64,000 nt of DNA, taken from Nocardia macrotermitis (GTDB lineage: Bacteria > Actinomycetota > Actinomycetes > Mycobacteriales > Mycobacteriaceae). Both the position numbers and the translations under genes were made by a program. The notes under the pieces were generated by a model. It was not told the origin of the DNA and did no database searches. It saw only the letters and a list, made by a program, of their open reading frames with translations. The stretch is from the NCBI RefSeq assembly GCF_009604405.1, contig NZ_WEGK01000012.1:62001-126000 (forward strand), read 5' to 3'. Of the stretch, positions 25,693-33,829 are shown piece after piece (the stretch's first letter is position 1; each line of letters begins with the position of its first letter).

Positions 25693-26519
25693 TTACGAGT
25701 GACAGTCGATCATGGTCAGCTCCTCCTCGCCGGGGACACGGTCGAGCAACTCCCAGAAAGCGGCCGCCCAGCGCGGCGAGATCGGGCCCACACGTCGTCG
25801 CCGTGGTCGTCGCGGGAGTGCCAGGTCTCGTCCAGCACCAGAACTTCACACACCCCGGCCGAGCGGACCCGTTGCTCGACGTACGCGGCCCTCGGGTCGG
25901 GAGCGTCCAGGCAGAACACCTTCTGGACATCGAGCATCGCGACGTCGAACGGCGCGGCCGCGGCCACCCAGGGGATGGCGGTGTAGTCCTCGCGCAATGC
26001 GGCATTCCAGCTCGGGTTGCCCGTGCGCTGGGTCAGCCATTCGGACCAGGGCAGGGGCCGCTCCAATCCGCTTACCGCCGTGGTGAATTCGGCGAAGACC
26101 GTCTCGGCCTGTTCCCGGGCGTTCCGCCGCATCCCGTCGAAATCGATATCGCGTTTGGGTGCGCAGTTCACCCACTTGCCGTCGTGGCGCAGCAGCGCGT
26201 CGGCGAAACGGCCGCCCTCGGTGTAGTAGTCGAACCGGGCGTCGGGATTGGTCTCCTGCTCGATGATGTACTCCTCGGGCCCGACCTGCTCGACGTCCGA
26301 CCCGAGCCAGTAGGTGAGCACCTCGGCCACGTCGTCGGGATCGTCGACCTCGTCCGAGGGGGTCTGCTCGAGATCGGCGAGGGCGCGTTCGTACTCGGTG
26401 CGCCAGGATTTCAGCGGCCAGCGATCCGGTTCGTCGGGCAGATCGAGCAAAGGATTCGGGGCGAAGGAATCGAGCTGATCTTCGACGTTGCCGACGACCA
26501 GAACGGGAAAATGAGCCAT
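25693..26519 (-). CDS. Conserved hypothetical protein with a probable C-terminal frameshift
   Basis: The frame from ATG 26519 encodes a soluble acidic protein (MAHFPVLVVGNVEDQLDSFA; DFDGMRRNAREQAETVFAEF). It then appears to shift at GGGCCC (25784-25789). The called frame ends at 25716 in a low-quality tail, whereas the next frame continues AAFWELLDRVPGEEELTMID-CHS to a stop at 25693, a far more natural C-terminus. One missing C would restore it. No function is known. The coordinates given span the inferred full gene. Confidence 0.65.
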
Positions 26520-26585
26520 GGCGCGCAACGATACTCGCGCCCGGAGAGCCGCAAGCTCACGCCTTCCACTGGTACGCAAGGGGTT

Positions 26586-27596
26586 TCAGTGTGCCTCACG
26601 TCGTCGGCGCGTGCGGATGACGGAGGCTGCGGTACCGGCGACGGTGCGATCGCGATCGTCGGTCAGCTCGTACAGGGTCGCGCGGGCCGCAGTGCCGGGA
26701 ATTTCGGCCAGCGCCTGCGTGATTCGCAGACGCGTCGCGGGGTCGGCGGTGTGATCGAGTGCGTGTCGCATCTGTTCCACGAGAGCGTCGGTGGTGGCCG
26801 TGGTGTCGGCCAGCACCCCGAGGATCTCGGCGGCCTCGATGTCGGAATGGCCCGCGATGATCATCTCCAGCAGGACCGGAGCAGCCTCGCTCACCCGCCG
26901 GGAGCCCAAGGCCAAGGCGGCGGGTTCGCGGACCGTCGGGTCGATGTCGGTGAGGGCGCGGCGCAGCAGATCGGTCGCCTCGGCGGTGGGGACGGCGGCG
27001 ATCGCCAGCACCGCGCGTCGACGTGAAAGTGACTGCGGCGCATCGAGTCCCGAAGCCAACTCGGTCAATCCGCCTCCCGCGGCACGGGCCAGCGACCAAC
27101 GCAACGCCCCCGCGACATTCGGATCCTCCTCCGACAGCGCCGCTTCCGCGACCGCGGCCACCGGCAGTGTCGCGGCCGGATGCTGGGACAGCACCGCCTG
27201 CTGACGACGATCCCCGGACTCCGATTCCAACCCGCGCAGCAGCGCGACGATCTTCGTCACCTCACCCCACTGCGTCGGGGCCGCGGCATCGATACGTTCG
27301 AGATTGCGCAGCAACTCCTGTTCGGCGGCGATCCGGGCCCGGGTGTGCTCGATCAGCTCCCCGACCAGGGCGGTCGGGGCGAAATCAGGATCGTCCAGCG
27401 CGCGTTTGGCATCGTGCAGCGACAGGCCCAGCGTTCTGAGGCATTCGACGTGGAAGAGGCGACGGATGTCCTGCGCGGCGTATTCGCGGTAACCGCCGAC
27501 AGTGCGACCGGTCGGGCTCACCAGACCCAGCGTGTCGTAGTGCCGCAGCATCCGGGTGCTGACGCCCGAACGTCGCGACACCTCACCGATCAACAT
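26586..27596 (-). CDS. MerR-family regulator with C-terminal HEAT repeats
   Basis: The 336-residue protein starts with a MerR HTH (MLIGEVSRRSGVSTRMLRHY) and coiled dimerisation helix to about residue 105. A run of HEAT-like helical repeats follows (for example DPTVREPAALALGSRRVSEA and DPATRLRITQALAEIPGTAA). HEAT repeats usually mediate protein contacts, so it may sense or bind a partner protein instead of a small molecule. GAGGAGG precedes the ATG. The gene upstream encodes a second HEAT-repeat protein 29 bp away, suggesting an operon. Confidence 0.85.
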   Translation of the reverse strand: MLIGEVSRRSGVSTRMLRHYDTLGLVSPTGRTVGGYREYAAQDIRRLFHVECLRTLGLSLHDAKRALDDPDFAPTALVGELIEHTRARIAAEQELLRNLERIDAAAPTQWGEVTKIVALLRGLESESGDRRQQAVLSQHPAATLPVAAVAEAALSEEDPNVAGALRWSLARAAGGGLTELASGLDAPQSLSRRRAVLAIAAVPTAEATDLLRRALTDIDPTVREPAALALGSRRVSEAAPVLLEMIIAGHSDIEAAEILGVLADTTATTDALVEQMRHALDHTADPATRLRITQALAEIPGTAARATLYELTDDRDRTVAGTAASVIRTRRRREAH

Positions 27597-27625
27597 CCCA
27601 TCGCCTCCTCTCGTGTGCCGAAAAC

Positions 27626-28282
27626 CTATGTGCCCGAACCGGTTACCGAAACCCGCTGGGCCAGCTCGAGGTCGGCCTCGAAACCGCTGTCGGGGTCGCC
27701 GCGCAACCGCTCGGTGGTCTGCGCGTGCGCGCGGACCCGTGGATCGGGGTGGTTCGCCGCCGCGTCCAGCGCCGGTGTCGCGGCCTCACCCAGCGCGGCC
27801 AGCGCACGACTCAGACCCAACCGCACCGGCTGATCGCCCCGGCCCAGCGCCGCCGTCAGGTCCGCGGCCAGCGCGCTTTCGGCACCGGCCGGCACGAGGA
27901 CCACCGCGGCCCGCCACGCACTGAGCGCGACGTCGTCGTGTACATCGTGCAGCAGGTCCGACACCGCGGGCCAGGCGTCGCGATCCCCGATCTTGGACAG
28001 GGTGTGCAGGGCCTGACTGCGCGCCTGAGCGGTTTCCGATGCGAGCTCGGCGATCAGCCTCGGCACCGTCACCCCGGCGGGCAACCGGCACAACGCCCAG
28101 GTCAGCATGTCCCGGACGAAGAAATCCGGTTCCGCGGCACACCGCTCGATCAGGATCTCCACCAGCCGCGAATCACCCAGCGTTCCCGCCGACAACGCCG
28201 CACGCAGCCGCACCGAGGATTCGGCGTGGGCGAGGGCGGCGACGAGGCGAGCATCGGGCTCGCCGTGGATCGTCATGTTCAC
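27626..28282 (-). CDS. HEAT-repeat protein
   Basis: The protein (about 218 residues) is built almost wholly of HEAT-like repeats (SSVRLRAALSAGTLGDSRLV; PDFFVRDMLTWALCRLPAGV; QPVRLGLSRALAALGEAATP). No enzymatic motif is visible. GTG 28282 is preferred because AAGGAGG is eight bases upstream; ATG 28276 is the alternative. It precedes the MerR-HEAT regulator and is probably its partner. Confidence 0.8.
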   Translation of the reverse strand: MNMTIHGEPDARLVAALAHAESSVRLRAALSAGTLGDSRLVEILIERCAAEPDFFVRDMLTWALCRLPAGVTVPRLIAELASETAQARSQALHTLSKIGDRDAWPAVSDLLHDVHDDVALSAWRAAVVLVPAGAESALAADLTAALGRGDQPVRLGLSRALAALGEAATPALDAAANHPDPRVRAHAQTTERLRGDPDSGFEADLELAQRVSVTGSGT

Positions 28283-28332
28283 GACAACCACCTCCTTCGC
28301 CGACCATTGGAGTCCTTGTCACAGTGTGAGGG

Positions 28333-28673
28333 TCAAGGCTTCGGGCAGATGCGTCGCCCGGACGATCTGGACGCCCTGGGAGTGTGCCCGGCGGCCGGAT
28401 ATCCGACCTCCTCGCTCGATTCGCCGACGGTCAGCGGCTGACCTTGTGGCACAGGTGATTTCGTGCCGGACAGAGCTTGCAGGGCCGAGGCGACCTGGCT
28501 GCGGGTCGTGCGCTCCTCGATCATTGCGACATGGGCGGCATCGATGAGCCGATACGCGGCGTCGGTGCGGCCCTCGTTGATCGCGCACATGATCTCGCTC
28601 GCACGCTGATGCCCGTGACCGCGCCGCAGCGCCAGGAACGCACGCAACGCCTCGCCTGCGCGTGCACGGGGGT
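28333..28673 (-). pseudogene. 3' part of an unknown (possibly MerR-type) gene abutting the IS element
   Basis: The minus frame has clearly coding third-position bias and reads ALRAFLALRRGHGH, ASEIMCAINEGRTDAAYRLI and IEERTTRSQVASALQAL up to the IS605 right end at 28674. The 5' part is not found beyond the other end of the element, where a different gene ends at 30452. The helical pattern resembles the C-terminal region of some MerR regulators, with low certainty. Confidence 0.45.
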
Positions 28674-28810
28674 TTGACGTCCTCGCCGCCCTGAAGGACG
28701 GCGACTCCTACCAGCGCCTTTCGGCGCTCTCGGTGGGTTACTGCTTCTCAGCCAAGTGCCGGAACGAGTTCCGGGCCTACCTCGGCTCCACAGTCGTTTG
28801 ACCTGTCCGC
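28674..28810 (-). ncRNA. Candidate omega-RNA (TnpB guide RNA) at the IS right end
   Basis: On the minus strand, the tnpB 3' end and following sequence fold into a stem AGCGCC-GAAA-GGCGCT (28713-28728) and a second stem around CGCCGTCCTTCAGGGCGGCG. They end at GACGTCAA beside the host flank, which would be the guide (from 28673 downward). This matches the known position and form of omega-RNAs. The 5' limit is approximate. Confidence 0.6.
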
Positions 28811-29911
28811 CCGTCCGGCGGCCAGAATGTTGATCGCCGCGTTCAGATCGCGGTCGTGGGTGGCACCGCACGTGCACGTCCATTCCCGGACGTGCAACGG
28901 TTTCTTGTCCCCGATCGCCCCGCATGCCGAGCACATCCGCGTTGACGGAAAGAACCGGTCGACCTTGCCGAAGGTGCGGCCGTACCGCCGCGCTTTGTCC
29001 TCCAGCATGTGGGTGAACATACCCCAGCCCGCATCGCGCACCGACTTCGCCAATCTCGTGCGCGCGAGACCTTTCACGCTCAAGTCCTCGACGTAGATCG
29101 CTTGATTCTCGCGAACTATCGCCGTGGAATGCTTGTGCGCCCAGTCCTTGCGGGCATCGGCCACCTTCGCGTGTGCCCTGGCGACCCCGAGCCGAGCCCT
29201 GGCCCGATTCTTGGAGCCTTTCTCCTTGCGGGACAACGCTTTCTGCGCCTTGCGGAGCTTGCGTTCAGCCTGCCGCAGGAACCTCGGTGAGGCGATCGTC
29301 TTACCGTTCGACAGGACCGCGAACGTCGTGAGCCCCAGGTCGATACCCACCTCGCAATCCGAGGGCGGCAACGGGTCGTCCTCGGTCCGCACCACGAACG
29401 ACGCGAAATACCGGCCTGCCGCGTCCTTGACGATCGTCACCGACGACGGTTCTGACGGCAACTCCCGAGACCAGCGCACCGGGATATCCCCGATCTTCGG
29501 CAACCGCAGCTTCCCGCCGGAGGTCACCGCGAACCGCGCGTTCTTGGTGAACCGGATCGCCTGCCGGTTGTCCTTGCGAGAACGCAAACGCGGCGCCGCG
29601 ACCTTCGCACCCTTACGTTTCCCGGTGATCGACGAGAAGAAGTTGCGGTAGGCGGTGTTCAGATCCGCCAAAGCCTGTTGCAGAACAACGCTGGACACCT
29701 CCGCCAACCACGCCCGCCCCGGGGACTTCTTCGCCTCGGTCAGGCGTGTGGACAGTTCCGAATCCGGCAAGTACGACGACCGGTTCCGATGCGCTTCCCG
29801 CCGCGCGGCGAGCGCGTCGTTGTACACCACCCGCGCGCACCCGAACGCCCGCGCCAGCGAAACCTGCTGGCCCGGCGTCGGGTAGACGCGGAAGTTGTAC
29901 CGGAGTTGCAT
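28748..29911 (-). CDS. tnpB: TnpB, RNA-guided nuclease of IS605 family
   Basis: This 387-residue TnpB has its RuvC residues in place: D191 in GIDLGLTTFAV, E275 in YVEDLSVKGL, and D355 in HDRDLNAAINI. The zinc ribbon is C327-x2-C330 and C346-x-C348. Full length and motifs suggest an active omega-RNA-guided endonuclease that cleaves the donor joint after transposon excision. ATG 29911 is 22 bp from the divergent tnpA start. The 3' end overlaps the candidate omega-RNA. Confidence 0.93.
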   Translation of the reverse strand: MQLRYNFRVYPTPGQQVSLARAFGCARVVYNDALAARREAHRNRSSYLPDSELSTRLTEAKKSPGRAWLAEVSSVVLQQALADLNTAYRNFFSSITGKRKGAKVAAPRLRSRKDNRQAIRFTKNARFAVTSGGKLRLPKIGDIPVRWSRELPSEPSSVTIVKDAAGRYFASFVVRTEDDPLPPSDCEVGIDLGLTTFAVLSNGKTIASPRFLRQAERKLRKAQKALSRKEKGSKNRARARLGVARAHAKVADARKDWAHKHSTAIVRENQAIYVEDLSVKGLARTRLAKSVRDAGWGMFTHMLEDKARRYGRTFGKVDRFFPSTRMCSACGAIGDKKPLHVREWTCTCGATHDRDLNAAINILAAGRADRSNDCGAEVGPELVPALG

Positions 29912-29933
29912 ACTCCCATACTACCATTGGTTT

Positions 29934-30350
29934 ATGGTCGATAATGAGTCGATACGTACTGGCAGGCGTTGTGTTTTCGTGTTGCATGCTCACTTGGTTT
30001 TTGTCACCAAGTATCGGCATCGGGTGTTCAGCGACCAGCACCTGACCCGGATGGAACAGATCATGCGAGACGTGTGCGCCGACTTCGAATGCGAACTGAT
30101 CGAGTTCCACGGCGACACCAACCACGTGCACCTGCTGGTGAACTTCCCCCCGAAAGTCGCCCTGTCCAAACTAGTGAACTCCCTCAAGGGCGTCTCGTCG
30201 CGGCGCCTGCGCCAAGAGTTCCCCGACCTCGTCAAACATTACTGGCGCGCACAACGCCTGTGGTCTGGATCATACTTCGCCGGATCGGTCGGCGGAGCAC
30301 CGATCTCGACACTCCAGCAGTACATCGAACAACAGGAACATCCGGTCTAG
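29934..30350 (+). CDS. tnpA: TnpA, Y1 HUH transposase of IS200/IS605 family
   Basis: The 138-residue protein has the HUH pair H64-V-H66 (GDTNHVHLLVNF) and the nucleophile Tyr130 (LQQYIEQQ). The length is normal for single-domain Y1 transposases, which excise and insert single-stranded DNA at hairpin ends. ATG 29934 is taken as the start; the longer frame from 29895 would overlap tnpB. It appears intact. Confidence 0.93.
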   Translation: MVDNESIRTGRRCVFVLHAHLVFVTKYRHRVFSDQHLTRMEQIMRDVCADFECELIEFHGDTNHVHLLVNFPPKVALSKLVNSLKGVSSRRLRQEFPDLVKHYWRAQRLWSGSYFAGSVGGAPISTLQQYIEQQEHPV

Positions 30351-30359
30351 AGCACGCTC

Positions 30360-30409
30360 GGGCCTCGGCGGCCCTCCCGCGCCCGCCTTCACCGCCGGGC
30401 AGAAGCCCG
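30360..30409. repeat. IS605 left-end hairpins
   Basis: GGGCC-TCGGC-GGCCC (30360-30374) and CGGGC-AGAA-GCCCG (30396-30409) lie just beyond the tnpA stop. Subterminal hairpins of this kind are recognised by TnpA. Confidence 0.5.
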
Positions 30410-30451
30410 ACGCACTAGCGGACATCCTGGTAGCCGAGGCTCTGGGCGGGA

Positions 30452-31903
30452 TCAGCTGACGCCCAGGTGCCGCAGCCGCGGCCACAACCGCGCCCACGAT
30501 TCGTGACGGCCCGTGCACCACCACACCTTCTGACTCGAATCGTCCCCGATCACCGTGCGGCACCGGTCGAAATGCCCACGCAGTTCATCGATCTCCGAAC
30601 CGACGTACAGCACGCTGCGCGCGGACTCCGGCGGGGCGGGGAAATATCCGTACGCGCGGTTACTGCTGTAGGCGGGGGGAGTTCCAGCGGGGGAGTAGAC
30701 GTCGATGTACGCGGCGACGATGTACGACTCGCCCATGATGATCGTCTCGCGCCGATCCCGCTCCGGCAGCTCACGGTAGGAGGTGCTGGCTCGCTGCGAA
30801 ATCGTCTGTGCCGCACCGGCATCGGCCGCGGAAGTGGAGACCACCACGATCCCCACGGCCGCGGCCGCACTCAGCGCGTACGCGGGCCACGCTACCCAAC
30901 TCCAGCGGCCACCGGCCGTACGGCGCTGCTGCAATCCCACCGCGCCCGCCGCGCACAGCGGACCGTAGATGCCGTCCAGATAGTATGGCCGCCCGACCGT
31001 GACCACGAAGAATACGAACAGCACGATCGCACTCACCCCCACGAACCGGTACGCACGCAACACCGGGTCCCGCAGCAACCGCCACACCCCGTACAGCGAC
31101 AACACCGTTGCCGCGATACCGCCGACGGTGAGCAGCGACAATGTCACGCCGAGACGTCCGCCGTAGAGAGCCTCGGCCTCCGAGGCGACCACCGCACCCA
31201 TCCGCAACTGCGGCCAGCCATTGAACGCCTGCCACAGCAGGGTCGGCGCGAAGATCAACGCTCCGACGCCCACCCCGACCCACAACAGCGGCCGCCGCGA
31301 CAACTCACGCGGCCCGAACACTCCCGCCGCGACCAACAGCACCGCGCACAACAGCAACACCTGGAACTTCGTCTCCGCCGCGATCCCCGCGACCACCCCG
31401 ATCGCGAGCAGCAACCGATCCCGGCGCACCCGAACCCACCGCATCAGCAACCAGATCACCGTCAGCCACTGCACGGGCTCGAGCGTGTACGGCGTGAGCC
31501 AGTGCCCGACCAGATTCGCCCACAGCGCGGTCGCCTGCGCACCGGCGGTGAGCACCTGCGCCCGCCGATCCCCGCCCAACTCCCGCGCGATCAACGCCGC
31601 CACCACAACCGCCCCCGCGGTCGCCAGCACCGCCGGAATCCGCAGCAGCACAAACGATCCCGGACCCAACCAATCCAGCACCCCCGCCACCGCCGGAACC
31701 AACGGCGGCTGATCGGCCGACCCCCACGCCAGATGATGCCGCCCGATCGCCACCATGTACGCCTCGTCGAACCAATACCCCCCACCGACACCGCACACCA
31801 GATGAACCACCCCCACCACCCCCGCAATCGCCCCCACCACCCATCCGGCGAACGCGGGCACCGCCGGGTCACGAGTCGTCTCGGACCGCATCGTGAGCTG
31901 CAC
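30452..31903 (-). CDS. Membrane glycosyltransferase, GT39/ArnT-like (GT-C fold)
   Basis: The 483-residue protein has about 10 hydrophobic segments and the GT-C signature YWFDEAYMVAIGRHHLAWGS near the N-terminus, with an acidic pair in the first extracytoplasmic loop followed by QPPLVPA. It probably transfers a sugar from a polyprenyl phosphate to an envelope acceptor outside the membrane. GTG 31903 is chosen because GGGAGG lies seven bases upstream. Its stop lies about 30 bp from the IS605 left end. A long gene-free region with repeats precedes it. Confidence 0.8.
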   Translation of the reverse strand: MQLTMRSETTRDPAVPAFAGWVVGAIAGVVGVVHLVCGVGGGYWFDEAYMVAIGRHHLAWGSADQPPLVPAVAGVLDWLGPGSFVLLRIPAVLATAGAVVVAALIARELGGDRRAQVLTAGAQATALWANLVGHWLTPYTLEPVQWLTVIWLLMRWVRVRRDRLLLAIGVVAGIAAETKFQVLLLCAVLLVAAGVFGPRELSRRPLLWVGVGVGALIFAPTLLWQAFNGWPQLRMGAVVASEAEALYGGRLGVTLSLLTVGGIAATVLSLYGVWRLLRDPVLRAYRFVGVSAIVLFVFFVVTVGRPYYLDGIYGPLCAAGAVGLQQRRTAGGRWSWVAWPAYALSAAAAVGIVVVSTSAADAGAAQTISQRASTSYRELPERDRRETIIMGESYIVAAYIDVYSPAGTPPAYSSNRAYGYFPAPPESARSVLYVGSEIDELRGHFDRCRTVIGDDSSQKVWWCTGRHESWARLWPRLRHLGVS

Positions 31904-32151
31904 TGCTGAACCTCCCTGACCGAAACTCGCCGTACTCCGATCCACCAGCCGCACACACCACGCCGCGACCGGCACCATTCCCACCACCGCGCGGTGAACA
32001 CCCACCGGCCCTTCGGCTCGCGCCGCGACCTACACCGCTGGTCGTCCTCAACAGCAACCTGCCCAACCTGATCCTGCGCCGACCGAGCACCGAACACATC
32101 ACCCGCCACGTGCACTCTCACCGCGACCGAAGGACCACATCCGCCCACACA

Positions 32152-32171
32152 CCTCATCCCCGGGGATGAGG
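32152..32171. promoter_or_regulatory. Perfect 20-bp palindrome
   Basis: CCTCATCCCCGGGGATGAGG is a perfect palindrome in the region upstream of the GT39-like gene, about 250 bp before its start. It could be a regulator site. No gene starts immediately at it. Confidence 0.4.
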
Positions 32172-32203
32172 GTTCCCGCAACTCCGTCCCGATGCGACAG
32201 CCC

Positions 32204-32290
32204 AGACCAGTGCGACAGCCAGACCAGTGGAACAGCCAGGCCGGGGACAGTCGGGCCAGTGGAACAGCCAGGCCGGTAGCACAATCGGAC
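32204..32290. repeat. Short tandem array, about 17-bp period
   Basis: Units such as AGACCAGTGCGACAGCC, AGACCAGTGGAACAGCC and GGCCAGTGGAACAGCC follow one another, with alternating AGGCCGG-type units. Two adjacent units together (about 34 bp) are the better-conserved period. Confidence 0.6.
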
Positions 32291-32362
32291 GGGAGGGAGG
32301 GTCGGGCCGGAGGCGAACAGGGAGTGCGGGTTGCGACACAATTCGGTACTCCGTCGAACCAC

Positions 32363-32657
32363 GATTTCGCGAATGCGCTGCGCCGAAACGAGTTCGGGTC
32401 CGAGCGCCCGTTCCCAACCCGATTCGGCAGTGCGGCGACCTCCGATTTCGCGAATATGTTGTGCCGGAGCGACACTTCCAACCCGGTTCAGGACTCCAGC
32501 ACGCTACGGTTCACGACGGGTTTACGCTGGGACGAGTTCGCGTCCGATCGACGGTCTCCGACCCGACTCGGGATTCTCGCTCGCGAATATGTTGTGCTGG
32601 AACGAGTTCGGGCCGGCAACCACCGTTCCCGACCCGCTTCGCGACTCCAGCGTGCGG
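32363..32657. repeat. Cluster of four degenerate intergenic repeats (66-81 bp)
   Basis: Units begin near 32363, 32444, 32510 and 32580. Shared blocks are TTCGCGAATATGTTGTGC, then GGAACGAGTTCGGG, then CCGTTCCCGACCCG and GACTCCAGC. Units 2 and 3 are the best matched in the first block (one mismatch over about 20 bp). It shows no coding character. Confidence 0.6.
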
Positions 32658-32660
32658 CTG

Positions 32661-33011
32661 CTATTTCGACGCGGCCTGCCATAGCGCCAGAGTCGCGCCG
32701 CCGGGCTCGTCGATCACGACCACCGACCCCGGTGGCAGGTCGATGCGGGGCCTGACGATTCGTGCGCCGAGCGCGACCGCCTGCTGGGCAGCGGCATCCA
32801 CATCGGGCACCGGCACGTACGGAATCCATTGCGCGCGCCGCGAATCGTCGGCCGCGAGCGGGGTGAATCCACCCCAGAGGTCGTCGCCCGCGCCGAACAT
32901 CGGGCCTGCGGGGGAATCGGTGATCTGCCAGCCGAGCAGCTCGGAATAGAAGCGGCGCGACGCGTCGAGGTCGGTGGTCCGGACATCGTGAAAAACAAAA
33001 AGGTGGGACAT
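32661..33011 (-). CDS. VOC-family (glyoxalase-like) protein
   Basis: The 116-residue protein starts MSHLFVFHDVRTTDLDASRR and has the two-module VOC pattern (FYSELLGWQI; GARIVRPRIDLPPGSVVVID). Possible roles are antibiotic binding or ring cleavage; none can be assigned. ATG 33011 overlaps the operator and is divergent from the TetR gene at 33070, which probably represses it. The message may be leaderless. Confidence 0.85.
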   Translation of the reverse strand: MSHLFVFHDVRTTDLDASRRFYSELLGWQITDSPAGPMFGAGDDLWGGFTPLAADDSRRAQWIPYVPVPDVDAAAQQAVALGARIVRPRIDLPPGSVVVIDEPGGATLALWQAASK

Positions 33012-33038
33012 GCGTCCTAACTTTAGGTCGAATGTCCC
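33005..33038. promoter_or_regulatory. Nested operator: GGGACAT/ATGTCCC around CCTAA-CT-TTAGG
   Basis: GGGACAT (33005-33011) is inverted at 33032-33038, and CCTAACTTTAGG (33016-33027) is a perfect inverted repeat inside. It overlaps the VOC start codon and lies 32 bp before the divergent TetR start, so binding would block both. Confidence 0.6.
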
Positions 33039-33069
33039 AAGTTTGGCAATGGGTGGGTACATTGGGGCT

Positions 33070-33660
33070 GTGACAACGACGAGACCGGTGATCGCGGCCA
33101 ACCGGCGCGGTAAGCGTGAGCAGATCATCGACGCCGCGAAACAGGTTCTGGCACGCGATGGTTTGGCCGCGTGCACAGCGCGTTCGGTCGCGGAGGCGAG
33201 CCCGCTCACCAAGAGTGCGGTGCATTACTACTTCGACGACATCCACGAGCTCATCGATCTCGCCATGCGTGAACATGTCGCCGCGATGGCGATGGCGCTG
33301 CGCGGAGCCGCCGGCGCCGAAACCGATCCGGCCGAGAAGGTCTGGGCAGTGGTCGACGCCTATTTGAGGATGTTCGCCGAACAGCCGAATGCGGCCTTCC
33401 TGTGGTTCGAGTACTGGATCGACACCGGTCGCCGAAACTCGTCCGAAGCCGTCGGCGCAACCCTCGGCGATATGCACGTGCTGCTGCACGAGGTCCTCGC
33501 CGAGCTCCCCGTAGCGGATGCCGCCGCGACCGCTCACACGGTCCTGTCCTGGCTGCTGGGCACCGTCGTGCAACAGCAAGTGCAGCCGAAGACACCAGCC
33601 TCGCTACGAGAAGAAGTCACCGTGATCCTCCGCAGCACCACATCGCCGCGCACGAAGTGA
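33070..33660 (+). CDS. TetR-family regulator
   Basis: The 196-residue protein has a TetR HTH (CTARSVAEASPLTKSAVHYY) preceded by KREQIIDAAKQVLARDG. GTG 33070 is taken as the start because it follows the operator region; the frame open from 33010 would run through the palindrome. It probably regulates itself and the divergent VOC gene. Confidence 0.88.
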   Translation: MTTTRPVIAANRRGKREQIIDAAKQVLARDGLAACTARSVAEASPLTKSAVHYYFDDIHELIDLAMREHVAAMAMALRGAAGAETDPAEKVWAVVDAYLRMFAEQPNAAFLWFEYWIDTGRRNSSEAVGATLGDMHVLLHEVLAELPVADAAATAHTVLSWLLGTVVQQQVQPKTPASLREEVTVILRSTTSPRTK

Positions 33661-33786
33661 CGGGCGGATCGGTCCGAGCCTTGAAAGCCCTTGTGTCACT
33701 AGCGGCACCACCGACGGGACCAGGAACCGGCTACCTCCATCGTCGACAACGATCCGGCGGCAAGCTTGCGAACCTGTCACCGGAAA

Positions 33787-33827
33787 GCCGTGGGCCGCAC
33801 GCGGTATGCCCCGATGCGGCCCACGGC
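33787..33827. terminator. Bidirectional terminator, perfect 13-bp arms
   Basis: GCCGTGGGCCGCA (33787-33799) pairs with 33815-33827 over 15 nt, between the convergent TetR (ends 33660) and VOC (ends 33830) genes. A short TTT follows on the minus strand. Confidence 0.75.
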
Positions 33828-33829
33828 AC

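Larger units (their letters stand above)
28674..30420. mobile_element. IS200/IS605-family element (IS605 layout, divergent tnpA and tnpB)
   Basis: tnpB runs leftward and tnpA rightward from a shared 22-bp promoter gap. The right end is defined by the minus-strand sequence finishing GAGGACGTCAA at 28674, a typical IS605 cleavage tetranucleotide (TCAA). The left end has subterminal hairpins (30360-30374; 30396-30409), but its exact limit is not certain, so 30420 is approximate. Both proteins look intact, so the element may be active. It has no classical inverted repeats, as expected. Confidence 0.8.
31904..32660. other. 757-bp gene-free region with short tandem and long degenerate repeats
   Basis: No convincing gene is present. 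It contains a perfect 20-bp palindrome (32152-32171), a 17-bp-period tandem array (about 32204-32290), and a cluster of four degenerate 66-81-bp units (32363-32657). The open frames crossing it arise from the repeats. Confidence 0.6.

Noticed and set aside
24879..27026. 715-codon plus-strand frame across three genes
   Set aside because: Antisense to an SDR, a conserved hypothetical and a MerR gene; no domain recognised.
30389..30454. Plus-strand frame ending ...DALADILVAEALGGIS
   Set aside because: It looks peptide-like but overlaps the IS left end and the GT39 stop, with no start or upstream continuation that I can support.
32363..32657. Possible CRISPR array
   Set aside because: Unit lengths differ (66-81 bp), the repeats are degenerate, and there are no uniform spacers or cas genes.
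32192..32949. Overlapping frames of 187 and 240 codons across the repeat region
   Set aside because: They arise from the repeats and run antisense into a recognised VOC gene; the repeated peptide fragments reflect the DNA repeats.
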